A stretch of DNA of 64,000 bases from Ricordea florida (GCA_949710005.1 OX453286.1:5398701-5462700), one strand, 5' to 3'. Positions 62,701-64,000 are shown, counted from the stretch's first letter. Numbers and translations: made by a program. The notes: generated by a model from the sequence alone, not told the origin.

Positions 62701-64000
62701 GAAGTTTATCTTCCAACTCGGTTCTCTTAATCCCCACGGTATCAACGAACGTTTCTCATTTATTTAATCATTCATCTAATTTATTCACTTCCATTCACAC
62801 AATGCTATGGTTCCACCAATAGCATGGCTCCAAACTTCTCTATATAAATTGTACGTAACCCACAATCCTCTCATTCGCTCCGACGAAGGGCTAACGCTCG
62901 AAACGTCAGCACCTCCCATTCACCTTACGGTGGTATAACTTACTTAATCAACTCGTTTGATTTATCCAATTTCTTGTGTTTCAATTTCCCACCGACGCAG
63001 CACCAGTTTCTTTAGAAACTATCCCCACAGTACAGTACTGTTCAGTACTTTACAAAGAATGGTCAAACTGCATGGTTTGATCCACAGATGAAAAAGTTAG
63101 GACCCCATTGTATAGTGCAACAAACAGTACCACAGTACAGTACTGTTCAGTAGCTATACAAAGAATGGTCACACTGCATAGAGATGAAAAAGTTAGAACT
63201 ACACCGTAGAGTAAAATAAACAGTACCACAGTACTGTACTGTACTATACTATATCGCTGTTTGTTTCCCTATAGGAATATATCCTATACGTAACATAGGT
63301 AATCAGCAGTTGCGCAACATACCTCCAATCACCGCATAATCTAACTTTATGTTTCCTTCACTGACTGCATCATTATTATAGCTCCTAACACACAGCGTTG
63401 TTCTATTTTCTGTTGTGTACTGTCAACAATGAAATAAAGAATTAGCAAGAAACTAGATCTAAGGCAATAGTATATACCAACTCAACAACCTTGCCATCTT
63501 GAGTAATCTGATTATATTGGCTCACTCAGTCTTGGTATATTCAGCACTACTTACCTCCTACGGTTTGAATAATGCCGGGGCTTCTAGGTTTAAATTGGAC
63601 GACGAAAAGGATGGCCGGATTCAAGAGAACATAAAGGACAGTTCTCTTTTCGGGGACAATTCCCGCTTTACAGTTGTTCCCGAGTGATGTCAATGAAGCT
63701 CCTTCATTGGTATATACTAAACAATTATTATCTTTAATCTCGGTGAATAGTAGTCTCCTTCGCAGCCGTTATTAGGATCGTCACGCAACGCTTCTCTCCC
63801 ACTAAGCGTTGCGTGACGATCCTAATAACGGCTGCGGAGGAGACTAGATAAATAGTGGCTTTAGAAATATTTACCTCGCAGCTTGTTTTGCTACTATTCA
63901 CCTTGATTTCACAGAAAAATTGTCCATCATCAGTTCTAAACAGTCGTGATTTGTGGACTGTTCGTTTTTTTATGAGGGAGGAAGGCTGGTGTGATTCGGA
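36190..64000 (-). CDS. Secreted modular Kazal/H-lectin/C-type lectin/EGF protein gene (runs off the window)
   Basis: This gene runs right to left and continues beyond the right edge. Exons in transcript order are 63875-64000 (partial, tentative), 63323-63419, 61523-61741 (Kazal), 60312-60688, 59318-59485, 58270-58386 plus 57530-57620 (H-lectin-like), 55239-55699 (C-type lectin) and a row of EGF exons from 54889 down to 36948. A last exon at 36190-36236 ends in a stop. All have GT/AG boundaries, and the EGF exons share one phase. The mix of adhesive, carbohydrate-binding and calcium-binding-type modules suggests an extracellular or matrix protein. It is interrupted twice by transposable elements inside EGF exons, so the present allele is probably not fully functional beyond the C-type lectin. 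No start codon or signal peptide is in view. Confidence 0.75.
36948..37188 (-). pseudogene. EGF-like exon broken by a MITE
   Basis: The outer parts encode an EGF-like module (start DECATG, end [15 protein letters not shown]). A 104-bp MITE plus an 8-bp target duplication sits in the middle at 37056-37167. The 112 added bases are not a multiple of three, so the frame is lost unless the insert is spliced out or the exon is skipped. Without it the exon would be 129 bp. Confidence 0.75.
37056..37159. mobile_element. 104-bp MITE with perfect 23-bp inverted ends
   Basis: The ends are GGTAGGTACGTGGTGTAAGC... and its exact complement, perfect over 23 bp. The 8-bp target duplication GTTTGAGC lies at 37048-37055 and 37160-37167. 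Perfect ends suggest a recent insertion. The related terminus at 3062-3306, also with 8-bp duplications, suggests one family of hAT, P or Merlin type. Confidence 0.88.
37286..38061 (-). CDS. Four tandem EGF-like exons
   Basis: Exons 37939-38061, 37721-37843, 37503-37625 and 37286-37408 are each 123 bp, start AT-TAC-GAT-GAA-TGC after a TTTTTCAG acceptor and end CACCG before GTAAAG (GTATAG in one). Each encodes one EGF-like module with pattern [11 protein letters not shown]...[12 protein letters not shown]...GYTGNG, including the Asp-Glu/Asn and aromatic residues typical of calcium-binding EGF. Exons and introns are both nearly identical, showing recent tandem duplication of a roughly 217-bp exon-plus-intron unit. 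Confidence 0.9.
38168..38172. repeat. Target-site duplication, left copy
   Basis: GGCCG directly before the left inverted repeat matches 54779-54783. The paralogous exons have GTCCG at this position, which places the duplication within original exon sequence. Confidence 0.85.
38173..38747. repeat. Left terminal inverted repeat with internal tandem units
   Basis: The outer 320 or so bases match the reverse complement of the right end with about one mismatch. Inside are tandem blocks of roughly 100 and 45 bp built from TTTATAAGTTGGTTTTTAGG, TTCAAATTTGACAGGAAAAT and CTCTGTCCTTTTTAGCTTA. A stretch at about 38513-38690 has no counterpart on the right. The last part, about 38695-38747, again matches the right end and contains the promoter-like box and the polymerase start codon. 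Confidence 0.9.
38704..38717 (+). promoter_or_regulatory. Early-type box before polB
   Basis: TTGATTTAAAGGAT ends 25 bp before the polymerase ATG. It matches boxes before four other non-structural genes of the element. Confidence 0.55.
38742..43121 (+). CDS. Protein-primed family B DNA polymerase (1459 aa)
   Basis: This is the replicative polymerase of the element. The first 330 residues are Lys-rich and of unknown role. Around Cys335 a D-N-L-C-V-W-R-C stretch recalls a papain/OTU-like fold, which is tentative. A C2HC finger uses Cys452, Cys455, His468 and Cys474. Residues about 505-615 resemble a restriction-type endonuclease domain (FDGYEP, then [10 protein letters not shown] at 560-569). 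The 3'-5' exonuclease has DFE at 626-628, NSGKYD at 726-731 and YNLND at 856-860. Polymerase motifs are A (YDANGLY, Asp992), B (KLRGNSFYG, 1214-1222) and C (DTDS, 1314-1317). All catalytic residues are present and the frame is open throughout. The ATG follows an early-type box by 25 bp. The stop lies one base from the convergent integrase stop. Confidence 0.95.
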   Translation: MDPKKSFAEKPEENGKIIRSLIIKQLVKIIKEKGKKLPKNVVMKELRKIPEIDKFFVNNPSQLQIPIQEIGLFHDQPQISRTPRRRKLAPTFIKPQKPILDEPVPEINVPILKPINKKLEDLINENIIKLTNSKKSQPKKKGKNFSDSVRDELKEKTKKKRTTTLKIFSINLNEDDPLIRNNPRINENIIRIRRNLNNDLTETIYNELEPQIEMGVRIVFSFSALIQRGNGEIAYHFHTFRSGGTFNSLSEIKKYIERCEGERLSLEGDAWMRAYLPPEKKINKPGVNEGGVEFREVQIKVINTRQPLVGCGRLPDELRKKRCIYSVDDKDDNLCVWRCLAILMKILDGKQNPEKDIEKKSLYLARTFYGDKKLKKEDVRSTKLVDFEKISKTFSINIRVYEQKDITNFKVWKLVFGKNNFKDDLPSLNLGLYNNHGFFIKDLDLLAQNWVCQGCKQKFTRHEDLKRHFTNETCTGGKTQILCTGEKIKHIMNESDKVFYGGKINFSYKACRWIEHQSKIMGKHIHHALCGHGGERCYRDEEGNEILFDGYEPVTNTVFEFYGCKWHGCPCSAIDKIKYNETIERENMIKSLGYNVVSVWECENPELPKIWFKRKFNPYPYFIDYDFEGLLQKEDKQITDDLIFTHTHIPVSVALIDNLTKKPVFICNQNPDLLIKEFVEKLEEIRKIIVEKVREEYPLPDQDSLQKNVLQKYEEWCNQVPVFGFNSGKYDINLVKRHFIKHMTDKTKEIFIAKKQNRYMFLTTPNFKFLDIMSYLAPGVSFDKWCKANNCQAQKLVLPYEKLDGYDKLSLVGPVKHEDFYSSLKKKNISKEEYEEYLLEFEKRGCVTMLDWLKEYNLNDVIPFLEALEKTRRLYYPDEIDILKDAVSIPGVSMRAVLNKYQKMKKKGDPELYAPGQYCIHRCCNNEFCKNCQKIRKDCKICDKNKIYKLLKTGMVGGPSIIFIRYAEAEKTMIRPHKYKFPENCVRIAGYDANGLYLYCSGQEMPCGKEECVEVENPSDPKFIKKICKDILDGNLFGFCQVDIHVPVHLKEKFEEFSPLFIVDEVPEYLVPEHMKEYQLATGRKHLKANKKLLGVSKAKKIFLYTPMIKWYLNHGLEITAIHNILKYESGRPFGFFPKEVADARRDGDIEVLLEKLSKAFDENKIDDVVKITNELNQFHDIFKVIEENKDIKVLIEKLKPKYKGCKELADTNKLRGNSFYGKMIEDKEKHNITRYTQDEEEVEKALRSAFFEDLNEINDTYEIIKRKRLIKIDRPYQCGIAVYQLAKLRMLEFYYDFLDKYVDRKDFELIQMDTDSMYMAISAENLDNIIKPEMREEYFSGGKEKFLSTSKYHDKTPGLFKNEFDGIRMIAISSKCYYAEDEKGKAKYSCKGTIHRQNEMNWDRYMSALKGAIDMSQNTGFRINDNQIVTYTQIKKGLNAYYDKRWVYEDGIHTKPLY
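43123..44112 (-). CDS. Retroviral-type DDE integrase (329 aa)
   Basis: This enzyme should join the element ends to host DNA, creating the 5-bp target duplication. Residues 1-60 form a helical N-terminal region as in other Polinton integrases, without a clear HHCC finger. The catalytic core carries Asp75 (HQADLLFLP), Asp137 (MVDPGKEF) and Glu172 (AFVENANR), with 34 residues between the last two. The C-terminal part, about residues 275-320, has the chromodomain-like pattern VYYISG...PILYFLED...FVREELQVI. No acidic catalytic residue is missing. It runs toward the polymerase gene. Upstream, a TTGATTTATAAGAT box lies 18 bp before the start. Confidence 0.95.
   Translation of the reverse strand: MNNENILSKIYYSAKGYWKGYSAIPKLAEKAKVSENDAKQWLQKQAIWQIYLPAPKYIPRPHWTVDKPNQIHQADLLFLPHDKVGRKAYKYALVVVDIASRYKDAEALTSKESREISESFKKIYSRRLKYPKTLMVDPGKEFMGEVSKLMNYHNVKIQRSEAGNHRAQAFVENANRILGEKLFSHQYAQEMISDGRSRVWVKRLPAILKTLNNTLLRITGKEPDKAIKMKEVDIETKNYKRAVGLDEVRLPTEVKVRYLLSPGELEGGERRRATDPIWSIKVYYISGSRISPNQPILYFLEDGPRRGFVREELQVIPYDTELPPNSVLK
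44130..44143 (-). promoter_or_regulatory. Early-type box before the integrase (shared divergent region)
   Basis: On the minus strand TTGATTTATAAGAT lies 18 bp before the integrase ATG. On the plus strand the same bases read ATCTTATAAATCAA directly before the 63-residue gene. A similar TATCTTATAAAT also lies 5 bp before the capsid gene start at 44349-44360. Confidence 0.5.
44144..44335 (+). CDS. Small hypothetical protein (63 aa)
   Basis: The predicted protein is charged and helical, rich in Lys, Glu and Ile, with no recognised domain. It lies between the divergent integrase and the capsid gene, whose ATG is 30 bp beyond its stop. Its ATG is immediately preceded by TCTTATAAATCAA, almost the same leader as the capsid gene. 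Function is unknown; position suggests it may be coexpressed with capsid genes. Confidence 0.5.
   Translation: MVSEEEKIKFTEYQINLMKKIIRKKILYMEDGDQIFNVLILIPEAREGLLKHISKLENRATQV
44349..44360 (+). promoter_or_regulatory. TATCTTATAAAT leader before the capsid gene
   Basis: This box lies 4 bp before the capsid ATG and repeats the sequence at 44129-44140 before the 63-residue gene. It may be a promoter or transcript-start element, because it is so close to the ATG. Confidence 0.4.
44365..45597 (+). CDS. Major capsid protein candidate, double jelly-roll (410 aa)
   Basis: The predicted product resembles the animal protein family typified by C. elegans F54H12.2, which occurs beside an integrase-like gene and is regarded as a Polinton capsid protein. 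The chain is mostly beta-strand-like with two halves of about 200 residues, which fits a double jelly-roll, the fold of hexon-type capsid proteins that form trimeric capsomers. Landmarks are [20 protein letters not shown] near residue 90 and, in the second half, the segment around [20 protein letters not shown]. It directly precedes the packaging ATPase gene, a usual order. The fold was not computed here, so the call rests on recalled family resemblance, size and context. The frame is intact. Confidence 0.8.
   Translation: MTSEKINPNRIPKEPFGLKAESTLNRITLNPSTASPGETLYINIPKLAENLVIVPGSVSLLFDLDVEGHANNTVVNNVGRNLVTRLKVLFGGETLQDTQRYDLFQTYHDLFLTEEEREDRLKQGISSLNIRKLRTKSGDAKTQDVKEVALANVHGSKYRIPINHPILNDHGVFYPKALENHLIFELTLAPIANILIYSDTTKAPSYSIKNLELEYSSISSEYLAREAQAAYQVGKGFFYENITLHKTFTFSIGGDGVINQHINLPRRSMTGVLFLFLMPQAAGARDSENFYNPGISSVEIDVDGVPNRIYSRGMIPSDLWESVKKRFHREQISLKEKEFYSDKFALWVDTRTHPDNDIHGGGLALNNTHDGVKIEIKRKQGGTGTITCHMFVVADAMMEIMNSSLRSIKY
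45603..45612 (+). promoter_or_regulatory. Late-type box before the ATPase gene
   Basis: AATCTAAAAA lies 33 bp (counted from the TCTAAA T) before the ATG at 45638. It is one of seven similarly placed boxes. Confidence 0.5.
45638..46264 (+). CDS. A32-like DNA-packaging ATPase (208 aa)
   Basis: This is a P-loop ATPase of the FtsK/HerA superfamily that would drive genome packaging into capsids. Walker A is GPTNCGKT at residues 16-23 and Walker B is LIILDD at 94-99. A sensor-like Gln pair follows in WVLTQQL. Length fits the compact A32-type enzymes of Polintons and large DNA viruses. It follows the capsid gene by 40 bp and is itself followed after 6 bp by the next ATG. All expected motifs are intact. 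Confidence 0.92.
   Translation: MEDLRDKIPFHCIITGPTNCGKTKYLIEQLRGPFRKVFEYIVLICPTYSKNKTYNNFARGDEHFYVLSPDASNSDEINELLNDCQTLFSGTNTLIILDDCAVSSDLKKRSNKFIDLAFSGRHHGLSMWVLTQQLTSIAKPFRENVACVVTFHNPSQKGMKMFFEDYGGDMDYELGKKFVQLLKTEKYSRLCLSLRYPFNCYLEIPEVI
46271..46816 (+). pseudogene. Virion-type gene with an in-frame stop (36 + about 133 codons)
   Basis: An ATG at 46271 opens a 36-codon frame that ends in TAA at 46379-46381. The same frame then stays open to 46816. The downstream part has its first ATG at 46415 and encodes a helical protein with a hydrophobic stretch ([19 protein letters not shown]). The shared frame and lack of a separate promoter box suggest one original gene of about 180 codons interrupted by a nonsense change. 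Alternatively two proteins are made, the second by reinitiation at 46415, or the stop is read through. No known domain was recognised. It lies between the ATPase gene and other structural-type genes, so a virion role is likely. Confidence 0.65.
46821..46830 (+). promoter_or_regulatory. Late-type box before the 142-residue gene
   Basis: ATCTAAAAAC lies 32 bp (TCTAAA T to A) before the ATG at 46854. Confidence 0.5.
46854..47282 (+). CDS. Basic N-terminus, single-membrane-span protein (142 aa)
   Basis: Residues 1-80 are highly charged, with a Lys-rich segment around [20 protein letters not shown]. One membrane segment follows (about 81-101, [20 protein letters not shown]), then a Pro-rich tail. 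No enzyme motif is visible. Similar small basic or membrane proteins are usual in the structural block of Polinton-like elements and may bind DNA or the inner capsid surface. This function is inferred from composition and position only. Confidence 0.65.
   Translation: MSEQTEQSAGGDVEQITAEPKPDTKKREKDPKKVAAGKKLAEYNKKAKEALAREMKRETQNENEDNQEKTNNDYKSWLPELSFTTVLSVVGLGFTAFDLFMRYQEKARVEYSNRIPDLSQVPQLPQPKKIPFSVAPKSLGME
47292..47344. promoter_or_regulatory. Perfect 14-bp inverted repeat around a late-type box
   Basis: ATTTTTTACTACAT (47292-47305) and ATGTAGTAAAAAAT (47331-47344) are exact complements separated by 25 bases. The interval holds TATTTAAAAG (47311-47320), a late-type box 33 bp before the ATG at 47346. 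In RNA the arms could form a stem just before the start codon. Confidence 0.55.
47346..47564 (+). CDS. Small protein with two hydrophobic segments (72 aa)
   Basis: Segments about 14-31 ([18 protein letters not shown]) and 45-60 ([18 protein letters not shown]) look membrane-associated. No family is recognised. Its stop codon TAA overlaps the next start as TAATG, implying coupled translation or a shared transcript. The leader shares TTTCTTACTGATG with the gene at 48987. Confidence 0.6.
   Translation: MSTENKLVKTVTDSAVLIGLGAGVGYVAKKMMKESFLSDPSSSITNYAKWVAVLSGSMYLKTYLEDQKILPK
47564..47962 (+). CDS. Hydrophobic plus coiled-coil virion-type protein (132 aa)
   Basis: I chose the ATG at 47564 because it overlaps the preceding stop (TAATG); an upstream in-frame ATG at 47492 lies inside the previous gene. 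The N-terminus is hydrophobic ([20 protein letters not shown]), followed by a charged helix ([20 protein letters not shown]), and a second hydrophobic segment ends the protein ([17 protein letters not shown]). This hydrophobic-then-helical layout recurs in Polinton-like elements. Its role is unknown, possibly a minor capsid or membrane-active protein. Confidence 0.65.
   Translation: MALASIAMMGLGAVLNATAFTGGNILAKYLSGRNVDTEKIRHDKAMEKYQRDYAEYQEKRQKMLDWKMKKKDEKYQASKNISTTNQAFELYGQMQEPKFSDYYKPNDDQKTGEMVYVGAGMMGLGYAVSKIL
47972..48008. terminator. Hairpin between convergent genes
   Basis: TTGTTATGTAAC and GTTATATAACATAA can pair as a stem of about 12 bp, with one wobble pair, between the stop codons of the genes ending at 47962 and 48018. 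A nearly identical hairpin lies at 53281-53316, also between convergent genes. A bidirectional terminator or 3'-end processing site is inferred. Confidence 0.55.
48018..48887 (-). CDS. ssDNA-binding protein candidate, I3/DUF2738-like (289 aa)
   Basis: The protein has a beta-rich middle with the stretch [17 protein letters not shown], then [39 protein letters not shown] and [12 protein letters not shown]. This order recalls the DUF2738 / poxvirus I3-type single-stranded-DNA-binding family of large DNA viruses. The C-terminus is acidic and Ser-rich ([11 protein letters not shown]), as in many such proteins. It is opposite in strand to the virion genes and has an early-type box 27 bp upstream, consistent with a replication role beside the polymerase. 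The family match is from memory and needs a profile search. Confidence 0.6.
   Translation of the reverse strand: MMNENTQLIEDINNYNPKESMIFSKPILGEIPGSKPKVEFKRIKIYSRNEDKTKGELVIKTGRLYSFGVSESFSTYSFPLCLWSGNRPTDEEEEWIEKFNEIVDCCIDHILENKEEIDRFELKRSDLTRSKGGLNPLYWKMEKIEDGKNKPYMQRVPDRGPTLYPKLISYKQGEFLTKFYDIRSEDCNGTINPQDLINKGCYAECSIKIESIFIGRCISLQVKLYDALVETKKEIKRLAPRRKYNPEVIISDGESASSYIGYDDESESESEYRHFSPRTRGRSFDLVEN
48914..48927 (-). promoter_or_regulatory. Early-type box before the ssDNA-binding candidate
   Basis: The minus strand reads TTGATTTAAAAGAT, 27 bp before the ATG at 48887. Confidence 0.55.
48955..48964 (+). promoter_or_regulatory. Late-type box before the 408-residue gene
   Basis: GTCTAAAGAT lies 31 bp before the ATG at 48987. 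It is followed by the leader TTTCTTACTGATGAGTAAAA, shared with the gene at 47346. Confidence 0.55.
48987..50213 (+). CDS. Acidic, coiled-coil and membrane virion-type protein (408 aa)
   Basis: The first 90 residues are acidic and rich in Asp, Asn and Tyr. Residues about 150-300 form a long charged coiled coil (for example [17 protein letters not shown]). The C-terminal 110 residues hold several Gly-rich hydrophobic helices ([43 protein letters not shown]) and end in a basic KRKRK tail. No catalytic motif was seen. The build suggests a membrane-interacting or internal capsid protein. It carries the strongest late-type leader in the element. Confidence 0.7.
   Translation: MAEEIPMEDFSRDNDDAGDNDNYDWDDTALQTTNTSTTLEQGYHGYDDYNQSRDRAQWEKPPERMNLGERDEDYDRMREARQELKRYYPDYEPNESPFNVRFGENSSIEGQLSTARNNVWHTLVDENGVLNIENLPKTFRKALGADYESMLEKYNNTQLELRKSIEANNELDNALQGLKATAEVYPLEIERYVEREKELREFIERQQVQKAENKSLFDQTVKQNVELKIQAEKLLDEVKLYKEEIDKYKKGKSNESKLKQSNERLKSEVDKLKERLSNKTISSEEQLSDIEGRKDEIIKNLPLREKLKYIFKKYGFTVFGILSAVGVIIGVIVSNLSKGLSALGRGVGNGLKTLGKKLGEILPGMVGAIVSFLFKTAGQVIGFLGENAWLLIMAIVLYFVESIKRKRK
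50216..50225 (+). promoter_or_regulatory. Late-type box before the 205-residue gene
   Basis: AATTTAAAGA lies 34 bp (from the equivalent T) before the ATG at 50252. Confidence 0.45.
50252..50869 (+). CDS. Coiled-coil protein with Gly-rich hydrophobic core (205 aa)
   Basis: A short helix (about 30-55) is followed by a Gly-rich hydrophobic block at about 65-108 ([16 protein letters not shown]..., [16 protein letters not shown]) and then a long helix with [20 protein letters not shown] and [17 protein letters not shown]. No known enzyme motif is present. I recall similar proteins from other cnidarian and fish genomes near Polinton-like genes, but I cannot name the family. A membrane-active virion component is possible. 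Confidence 0.65.
   Translation: MGEYNGIYPQLPNNNFQTQSGDNLINFRLQKSSEVLQNLEKEIKHYEEVRKKYNRARGICTKISVSGGFISVILSASGLGTSLTGFGAVFGIPLGVVGGVFGGLSIGFGFASKSLSSKVSKHEQTVAIAKSKLNTISDLVSKALKDNVISDQEFSIILAELEKFQKLKQEIRQKFRKDSEKNFDMSMIRKKVREDLLKELTNPAH
50955..50964 (+). promoter_or_regulatory. Late-type box before the 532-residue gene
   Basis: AATCTAAAGA lies 36 bp (from the TCTAAA T) before the ATG at 50993. Confidence 0.55.
50993..52591 (+). CDS. Tail-anchored virion-type protein of unknown family (532 aa)
   Basis: This is the second-largest plus-strand product. Residues about 145-170 contain [20 protein letters not shown], and a Gly-rich loop lies near 265-285 ([16 protein letters not shown]). The last 20 residues form a single hydrophobic anchor ([17 protein letters not shown]) after a charged Ser/Lys/Glu stretch. 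No nuclease, protease or jelly-roll motif could be assigned. Size, late-type promoter and neighbours suggest a structural or vertex-associated protein, possibly a receptor-binding or membrane component. The frame is intact. Confidence 0.7.
   Translation: MLLDDFKTRYPKANLEKFTFVNDAFGGYIEWKINGTTIMSNDDPSGKTWTENLSNNLKTLLWGDLGVENKVRTSSFPKSLTFTKQTYPIPGVKFNEFANDVTMMLTNLDIYVSEKDHFTAAMPNIFKNQTVELTSGKEARAWLNKPNINHWPQQLNMAVWCATSGCGVSLIEILSYPKVIRSFFVFHVYFTIRRIIYELNVPLPGEQTFSSKNNPYDKNVYNRLCAEFGLSNNQDFKGWNKPLADFRFRGGTNHGVGDVFIDYGKGYIPPGGGSSQAIGGGNQNVRIIHPNDPDSNIWPSERNKFADYGGKKFGGTLISMLRNDHFVDFQYAWFIPESGYGLTKAGLGRINRSVEAFVYCILGAQVNTRNSIVGNGGGAIETQNEFKALFESSVKENDISKSIQNYQKSVQETKLRLDLAVAPGVWLMPSNLIINTESVVGYNNNLKIATENMKFGENNSINVETKNVGIPNSLGTSKVLLNTNPQPMKPKLSNNDKSDNEEEVSKIEKSSHQNNLIVLILAGGLLSWFLFR
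52607..52616 (+). promoter_or_regulatory. Late-type box before the penton candidate
   Basis: AATCTAAAGA lies 32 bp before the ATG at 52641. Confidence 0.55.
52641..53276 (+). CDS. Minor capsid (penton-like) candidate (211 aa)
   Basis: The chain is predicted to be beta-rich throughout, with [20 protein letters not shown] near the start and a C-terminal [18 protein letters not shown] followed by ITFSLRFR. A short strand-rich protein ending in this way resembles the single-jelly-roll minor capsid or penton proteins of Polinton-like viruses. The central section [17 protein letters not shown] also fits. Assignment is by pattern and gene context, not by a search. It ends 7 bp before a hairpin shared with the other convergent gene pair. 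Confidence 0.55.
   Translation: MLSITMYDSETRIYLDPPLKNLREIQLLDCNIQTKRLINFKDQQALTDERQGFVLRMPPGTYSLVDIQSIFHNYTDNLKLTINGNNNIGYLFSNKNYNIKLTRDLQIYLGLPEIINPRKIYPININIKEPLRLMCSIVDNRMSYMNNTKYGELVKLAPSNLLANIPSKDYPAIPIQKYECPINHFDLTILDNELKKLDLGGLPITFSLRFR
53281..53316. terminator. Second hairpin between convergent genes
   Basis: TTGTTATGTAAC pairs with GTTATATAACATAA around a loop of about 10 bases, as at 47972-48008. It lies between the penton candidate and the convergent 212-residue gene. Confidence 0.55.
53327..53965 (-). CDS. Accessory protein with C-terminal WHPSR/WC motif (212 aa)
   Basis: No catalytic domain is recognised. The C-terminus carries [20 protein letters not shown], a pattern I recall from many short proteins of giant viruses such as mimiviruses. 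The middle is rich in Tyr, Asn and acidic residues. An early-type box lies 26 bp upstream of the ATG, which groups it with replication genes and not with capsid genes. It may be a host-interaction gene. Function is unknown. Confidence 0.65.
   Translation of the reverse strand: MEKLNIKYQNDEKVGICDFIEQIKDSLLKNLSQNREYFSEYIYCKHVMLPNNISVCIEYCANDDDYYFQGAISFSKNKDFGVGGISVNDFVKELLEIANEDFFEEEYNYYNHPVYGRIIENHEALDHYYKNGVFLAYYDKECNINAFDKRFYVTSLEVSIFLDKNKILHKELFYKPLHDELMPVAWHPSRYLNWCVDFEELRDLKERWGEED
53991..54002 (-). promoter_or_regulatory. Early-type box before the 212-residue gene
   Basis: The minus strand reads TTGATTTAAAGA, 26 bp before the ATG at 53965. Confidence 0.55.
53999..54388 (-). CDS. SAP-like plus Cys/His repeat protein (129 aa)
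   Basis: I chose the ATG at 54388 because it lies about 26 bp from the early-type box, as for its sister genes, and aligns with the polymerase start in the left repeat. An upstream ATG at 54415 overlaps the box and would add nine residues. Residues 5-40 resemble a SAP or Rho-N-type DNA-binding helix pair ([20 protein letters not shown]). The C-terminal half has four or five CEHxKxKxxCKECGG-type repeats, likely zinc-binding, like repeats in giant-virus and algal proteins. A DNA-binding accessory or regulatory role is inferred. Its end overlaps the box of the next gene. Confidence 0.65.
   Translation of the reverse strand: MDRLRDLYTYELKIIAKDLEIKGRAKMSKQELIDEITNFKDEEITDLIEKVSSISRIICDHGKIKKFCSECNGYNCVHNKYKYRCKECGGSHICEHNKQKQQCKECGGKQICEHGKQKASCKECRKNKN
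54386..54778. repeat. Right terminal inverted repeat
   Basis: The outer 320 or so bases match the left repeat with about one mismatch (CTTAAG here, CTTACG in the matching position on the left). The inner end matches the left repeat again around the TTGATTTAAAGGAT box and start codon. The right copy lacks about 170 bp present on the left. Confidence 0.9.
54414..54427 (-). promoter_or_regulatory. Early-type box before the SAP/Cys-repeat gene
   Basis: The minus strand reads TTGATTTAAAGGAT, identical to the box before the polymerase gene, and lies about 26 bp before the ATG at 54388. Confidence 0.55.
54779..54783. repeat. Target-site duplication, right copy
   Basis: GGCCG directly follows the right inverted repeat and matches 38168-38172. 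Confidence 0.85.
55239..55699 (-). CDS. C-type lectin domain exon
   Basis: The exon encodes a C-type lectin fold, starting [13 protein letters not shown] and including [20 protein letters not shown] and [16 protein letters not shown]. The GLND, W-N-D and conserved Cys positions mark the family. Instead of a classical EPN or QPD sugar motif it has [11 protein letters not shown], so carbohydrate specificity cannot be called. A short extra segment after the domain ([17 protein letters not shown]) leads to the donor GTAAAG. The next exon in the transcript is the EGF exon broken by the Polinton-like element. Confidence 0.88.
55868..56146. mobile_element. Fold-back copy of a Penelope terminal repeat
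   Basis: Two inverted arms meet near 55985. Each contains the string AAGGGCTAACGCTCGAAACG, the GGAGGTGCTG/CAGCACCTCC segment and ACTTACTTAATCAACTCGTT. The right arm ends TTTAGAAACTATCCCC, the same end as the Penelope element at 62129-63026. There is no reading frame. Confidence 0.65.
56350..56847 (-). mobile_element. tRNA-derived SINE (family A), second copy
   Basis: On the minus strand it starts with a tRNA-like head containing GGTTAGCTCAGTTGGTAGAG and GTTCAAACCCCGG. It ends in an (ATTACC)n tail at 56356-56382. The body aligns with the copy at 4367-4735. The terminal simple repeat is typical of SINEs. Confidence 0.8.
57530..57620 (-). CDS. H-type-lectin-like domain, second-half exon
   Basis: The exon encodes [20 protein letters not shown] and then [10 protein letters not shown]. 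The pattern of a conserved GF followed by Cys and a closing beta-strand fits the second half of H-type-lectin-like domains common in cnidarian secreted proteins. Acceptor TTTATTTCAG and donor GTAAGT are present. Confidence 0.7.
58270..58386 (-). CDS. H-type-lectin-like domain, first-half exon
   Basis: The exon encodes [20 protein letters not shown] and then [13 protein letters not shown], the first beta-strands of the same domain completed by exon 57530-57620. The acceptor is TTTAAG and the donor GTGGGA, which is less usual. Confidence 0.7.
58855..59185 (+). repeat. ~105-bp satellite block 3
   Basis: About three units contain ACCACAGTACAGTACTGTTC, AAAGAATGGTCACACTGCAT and GATCCACAGATGAAAAAG, inverted relative to blocks 1 and 2. 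Confidence 0.75.
59318..59485 (-). CDS. H-type-lectin-like domain exon
   Basis: The exon encodes [20 protein letters not shown], then [20 protein letters not shown] and [14 protein letters not shown]. The alternating strands and the central VWVEDV...FKVC pattern match the H-lectin-like modules next to it. The acceptor CTTTTCAG and donor GTAAGG are good. Confidence 0.7.
60312..60688 (-). CDS. H-type-lectin-like domain exon, long form
   Basis: The exon starts [14 protein letters not shown] and encodes [39 protein letters not shown] and [20 protein letters not shown]. It combines a short lead with one complete H-lectin-like domain. The acceptor GCGTTAG and donor GTATGT are present. Its Cys residues probably pair with neighbouring modules. 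Confidence 0.7.
61523..61741 (-). CDS. Kazal / follistatin-like domain exon
   Basis: The exon encodes [38 protein letters not shown] and [20 protein letters not shown]. The C-P...PVC-S-NG-TYDN-C pattern is diagnostic of a Kazal-type domain preceded by a follistatin-like Cys motif. It may act as a protease-inhibitor-like or structural module. Acceptor TATCACAG and donor GTAATC are present. Confidence 0.88.
61800..62128 (+). repeat. ~105-bp satellite block 4
   Basis: Three diverged units of the satellite precede the Penelope insertion. The block resumes on its far side at 63022. Confidence 0.7.
62129..63026 (+). mobile_element. 5'-truncated Penelope-like element with GIY-YIG endonuclease
   Basis: The element begins abruptly inside a satellite unit after CAGTACCACA. 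The frame from about 62135 to 62767 encodes the C-terminal reverse-transcriptase flank ([21 protein letters not shown]) and a GIY-YIG endonuclease ([54 protein letters not shown]). The catalytic Tyr, Arg and Glu positions typical of the domain are present. The reverse transcriptase itself is missing, so it cannot move by itself. The 3' part (62880-63026) matches the terminal repeats found elsewhere in the window. Confidence 0.88.
62135..62767 (+). pseudogene. Penelope ORF fragment (GIY-YIG part)
   Basis: This open frame of about 210 codons is the 3' end of a Penelope reverse-transcriptase/endonuclease gene. The first codons derive from satellite and junction sequence, so the nominal start is not biological. 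The endonuclease portion is unbroken, pointing to a recent or constrained copy. Confidence 0.85.
63022..63240 (+). repeat. ~105-bp satellite block 5
   Basis: Two units continue the block interrupted by the Penelope element. Confidence 0.7.
63323..63419 (-). CDS. Lectin-like exon near the right edge
   Basis: After acceptor GTTGACAG the exon encodes [20 protein letters not shown] and [12 protein letters not shown] before donor GTATGT. The strand pattern and single Cys resemble the end of an H-lectin-like domain. It probably precedes the Kazal exon in the transcript. Confidence 0.55.
63752..63845. mobile_element. 94-bp near-perfect hairpin MITE
   Basis: The arms AGTCTCCTTCGCAGCCGTTA and TAACGGCTGCGGAGGAGACT belong to a palindrome of about 42 bp per arm with a 10-base loop. 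A decayed relative lies at about 6588-6673. Confidence 0.7.
63875..64000 (-). CDS. Possible partial exon at the window edge
   Basis: The minus strand is open from the edge to donor GTAAAT at 63869-63874 and encodes [20 protein letters not shown]. An acceptor-like CGAACAG lies near 63957. The beta-rich, single-Cys character fits this gene, but no family is clear. Confidence 0.35.
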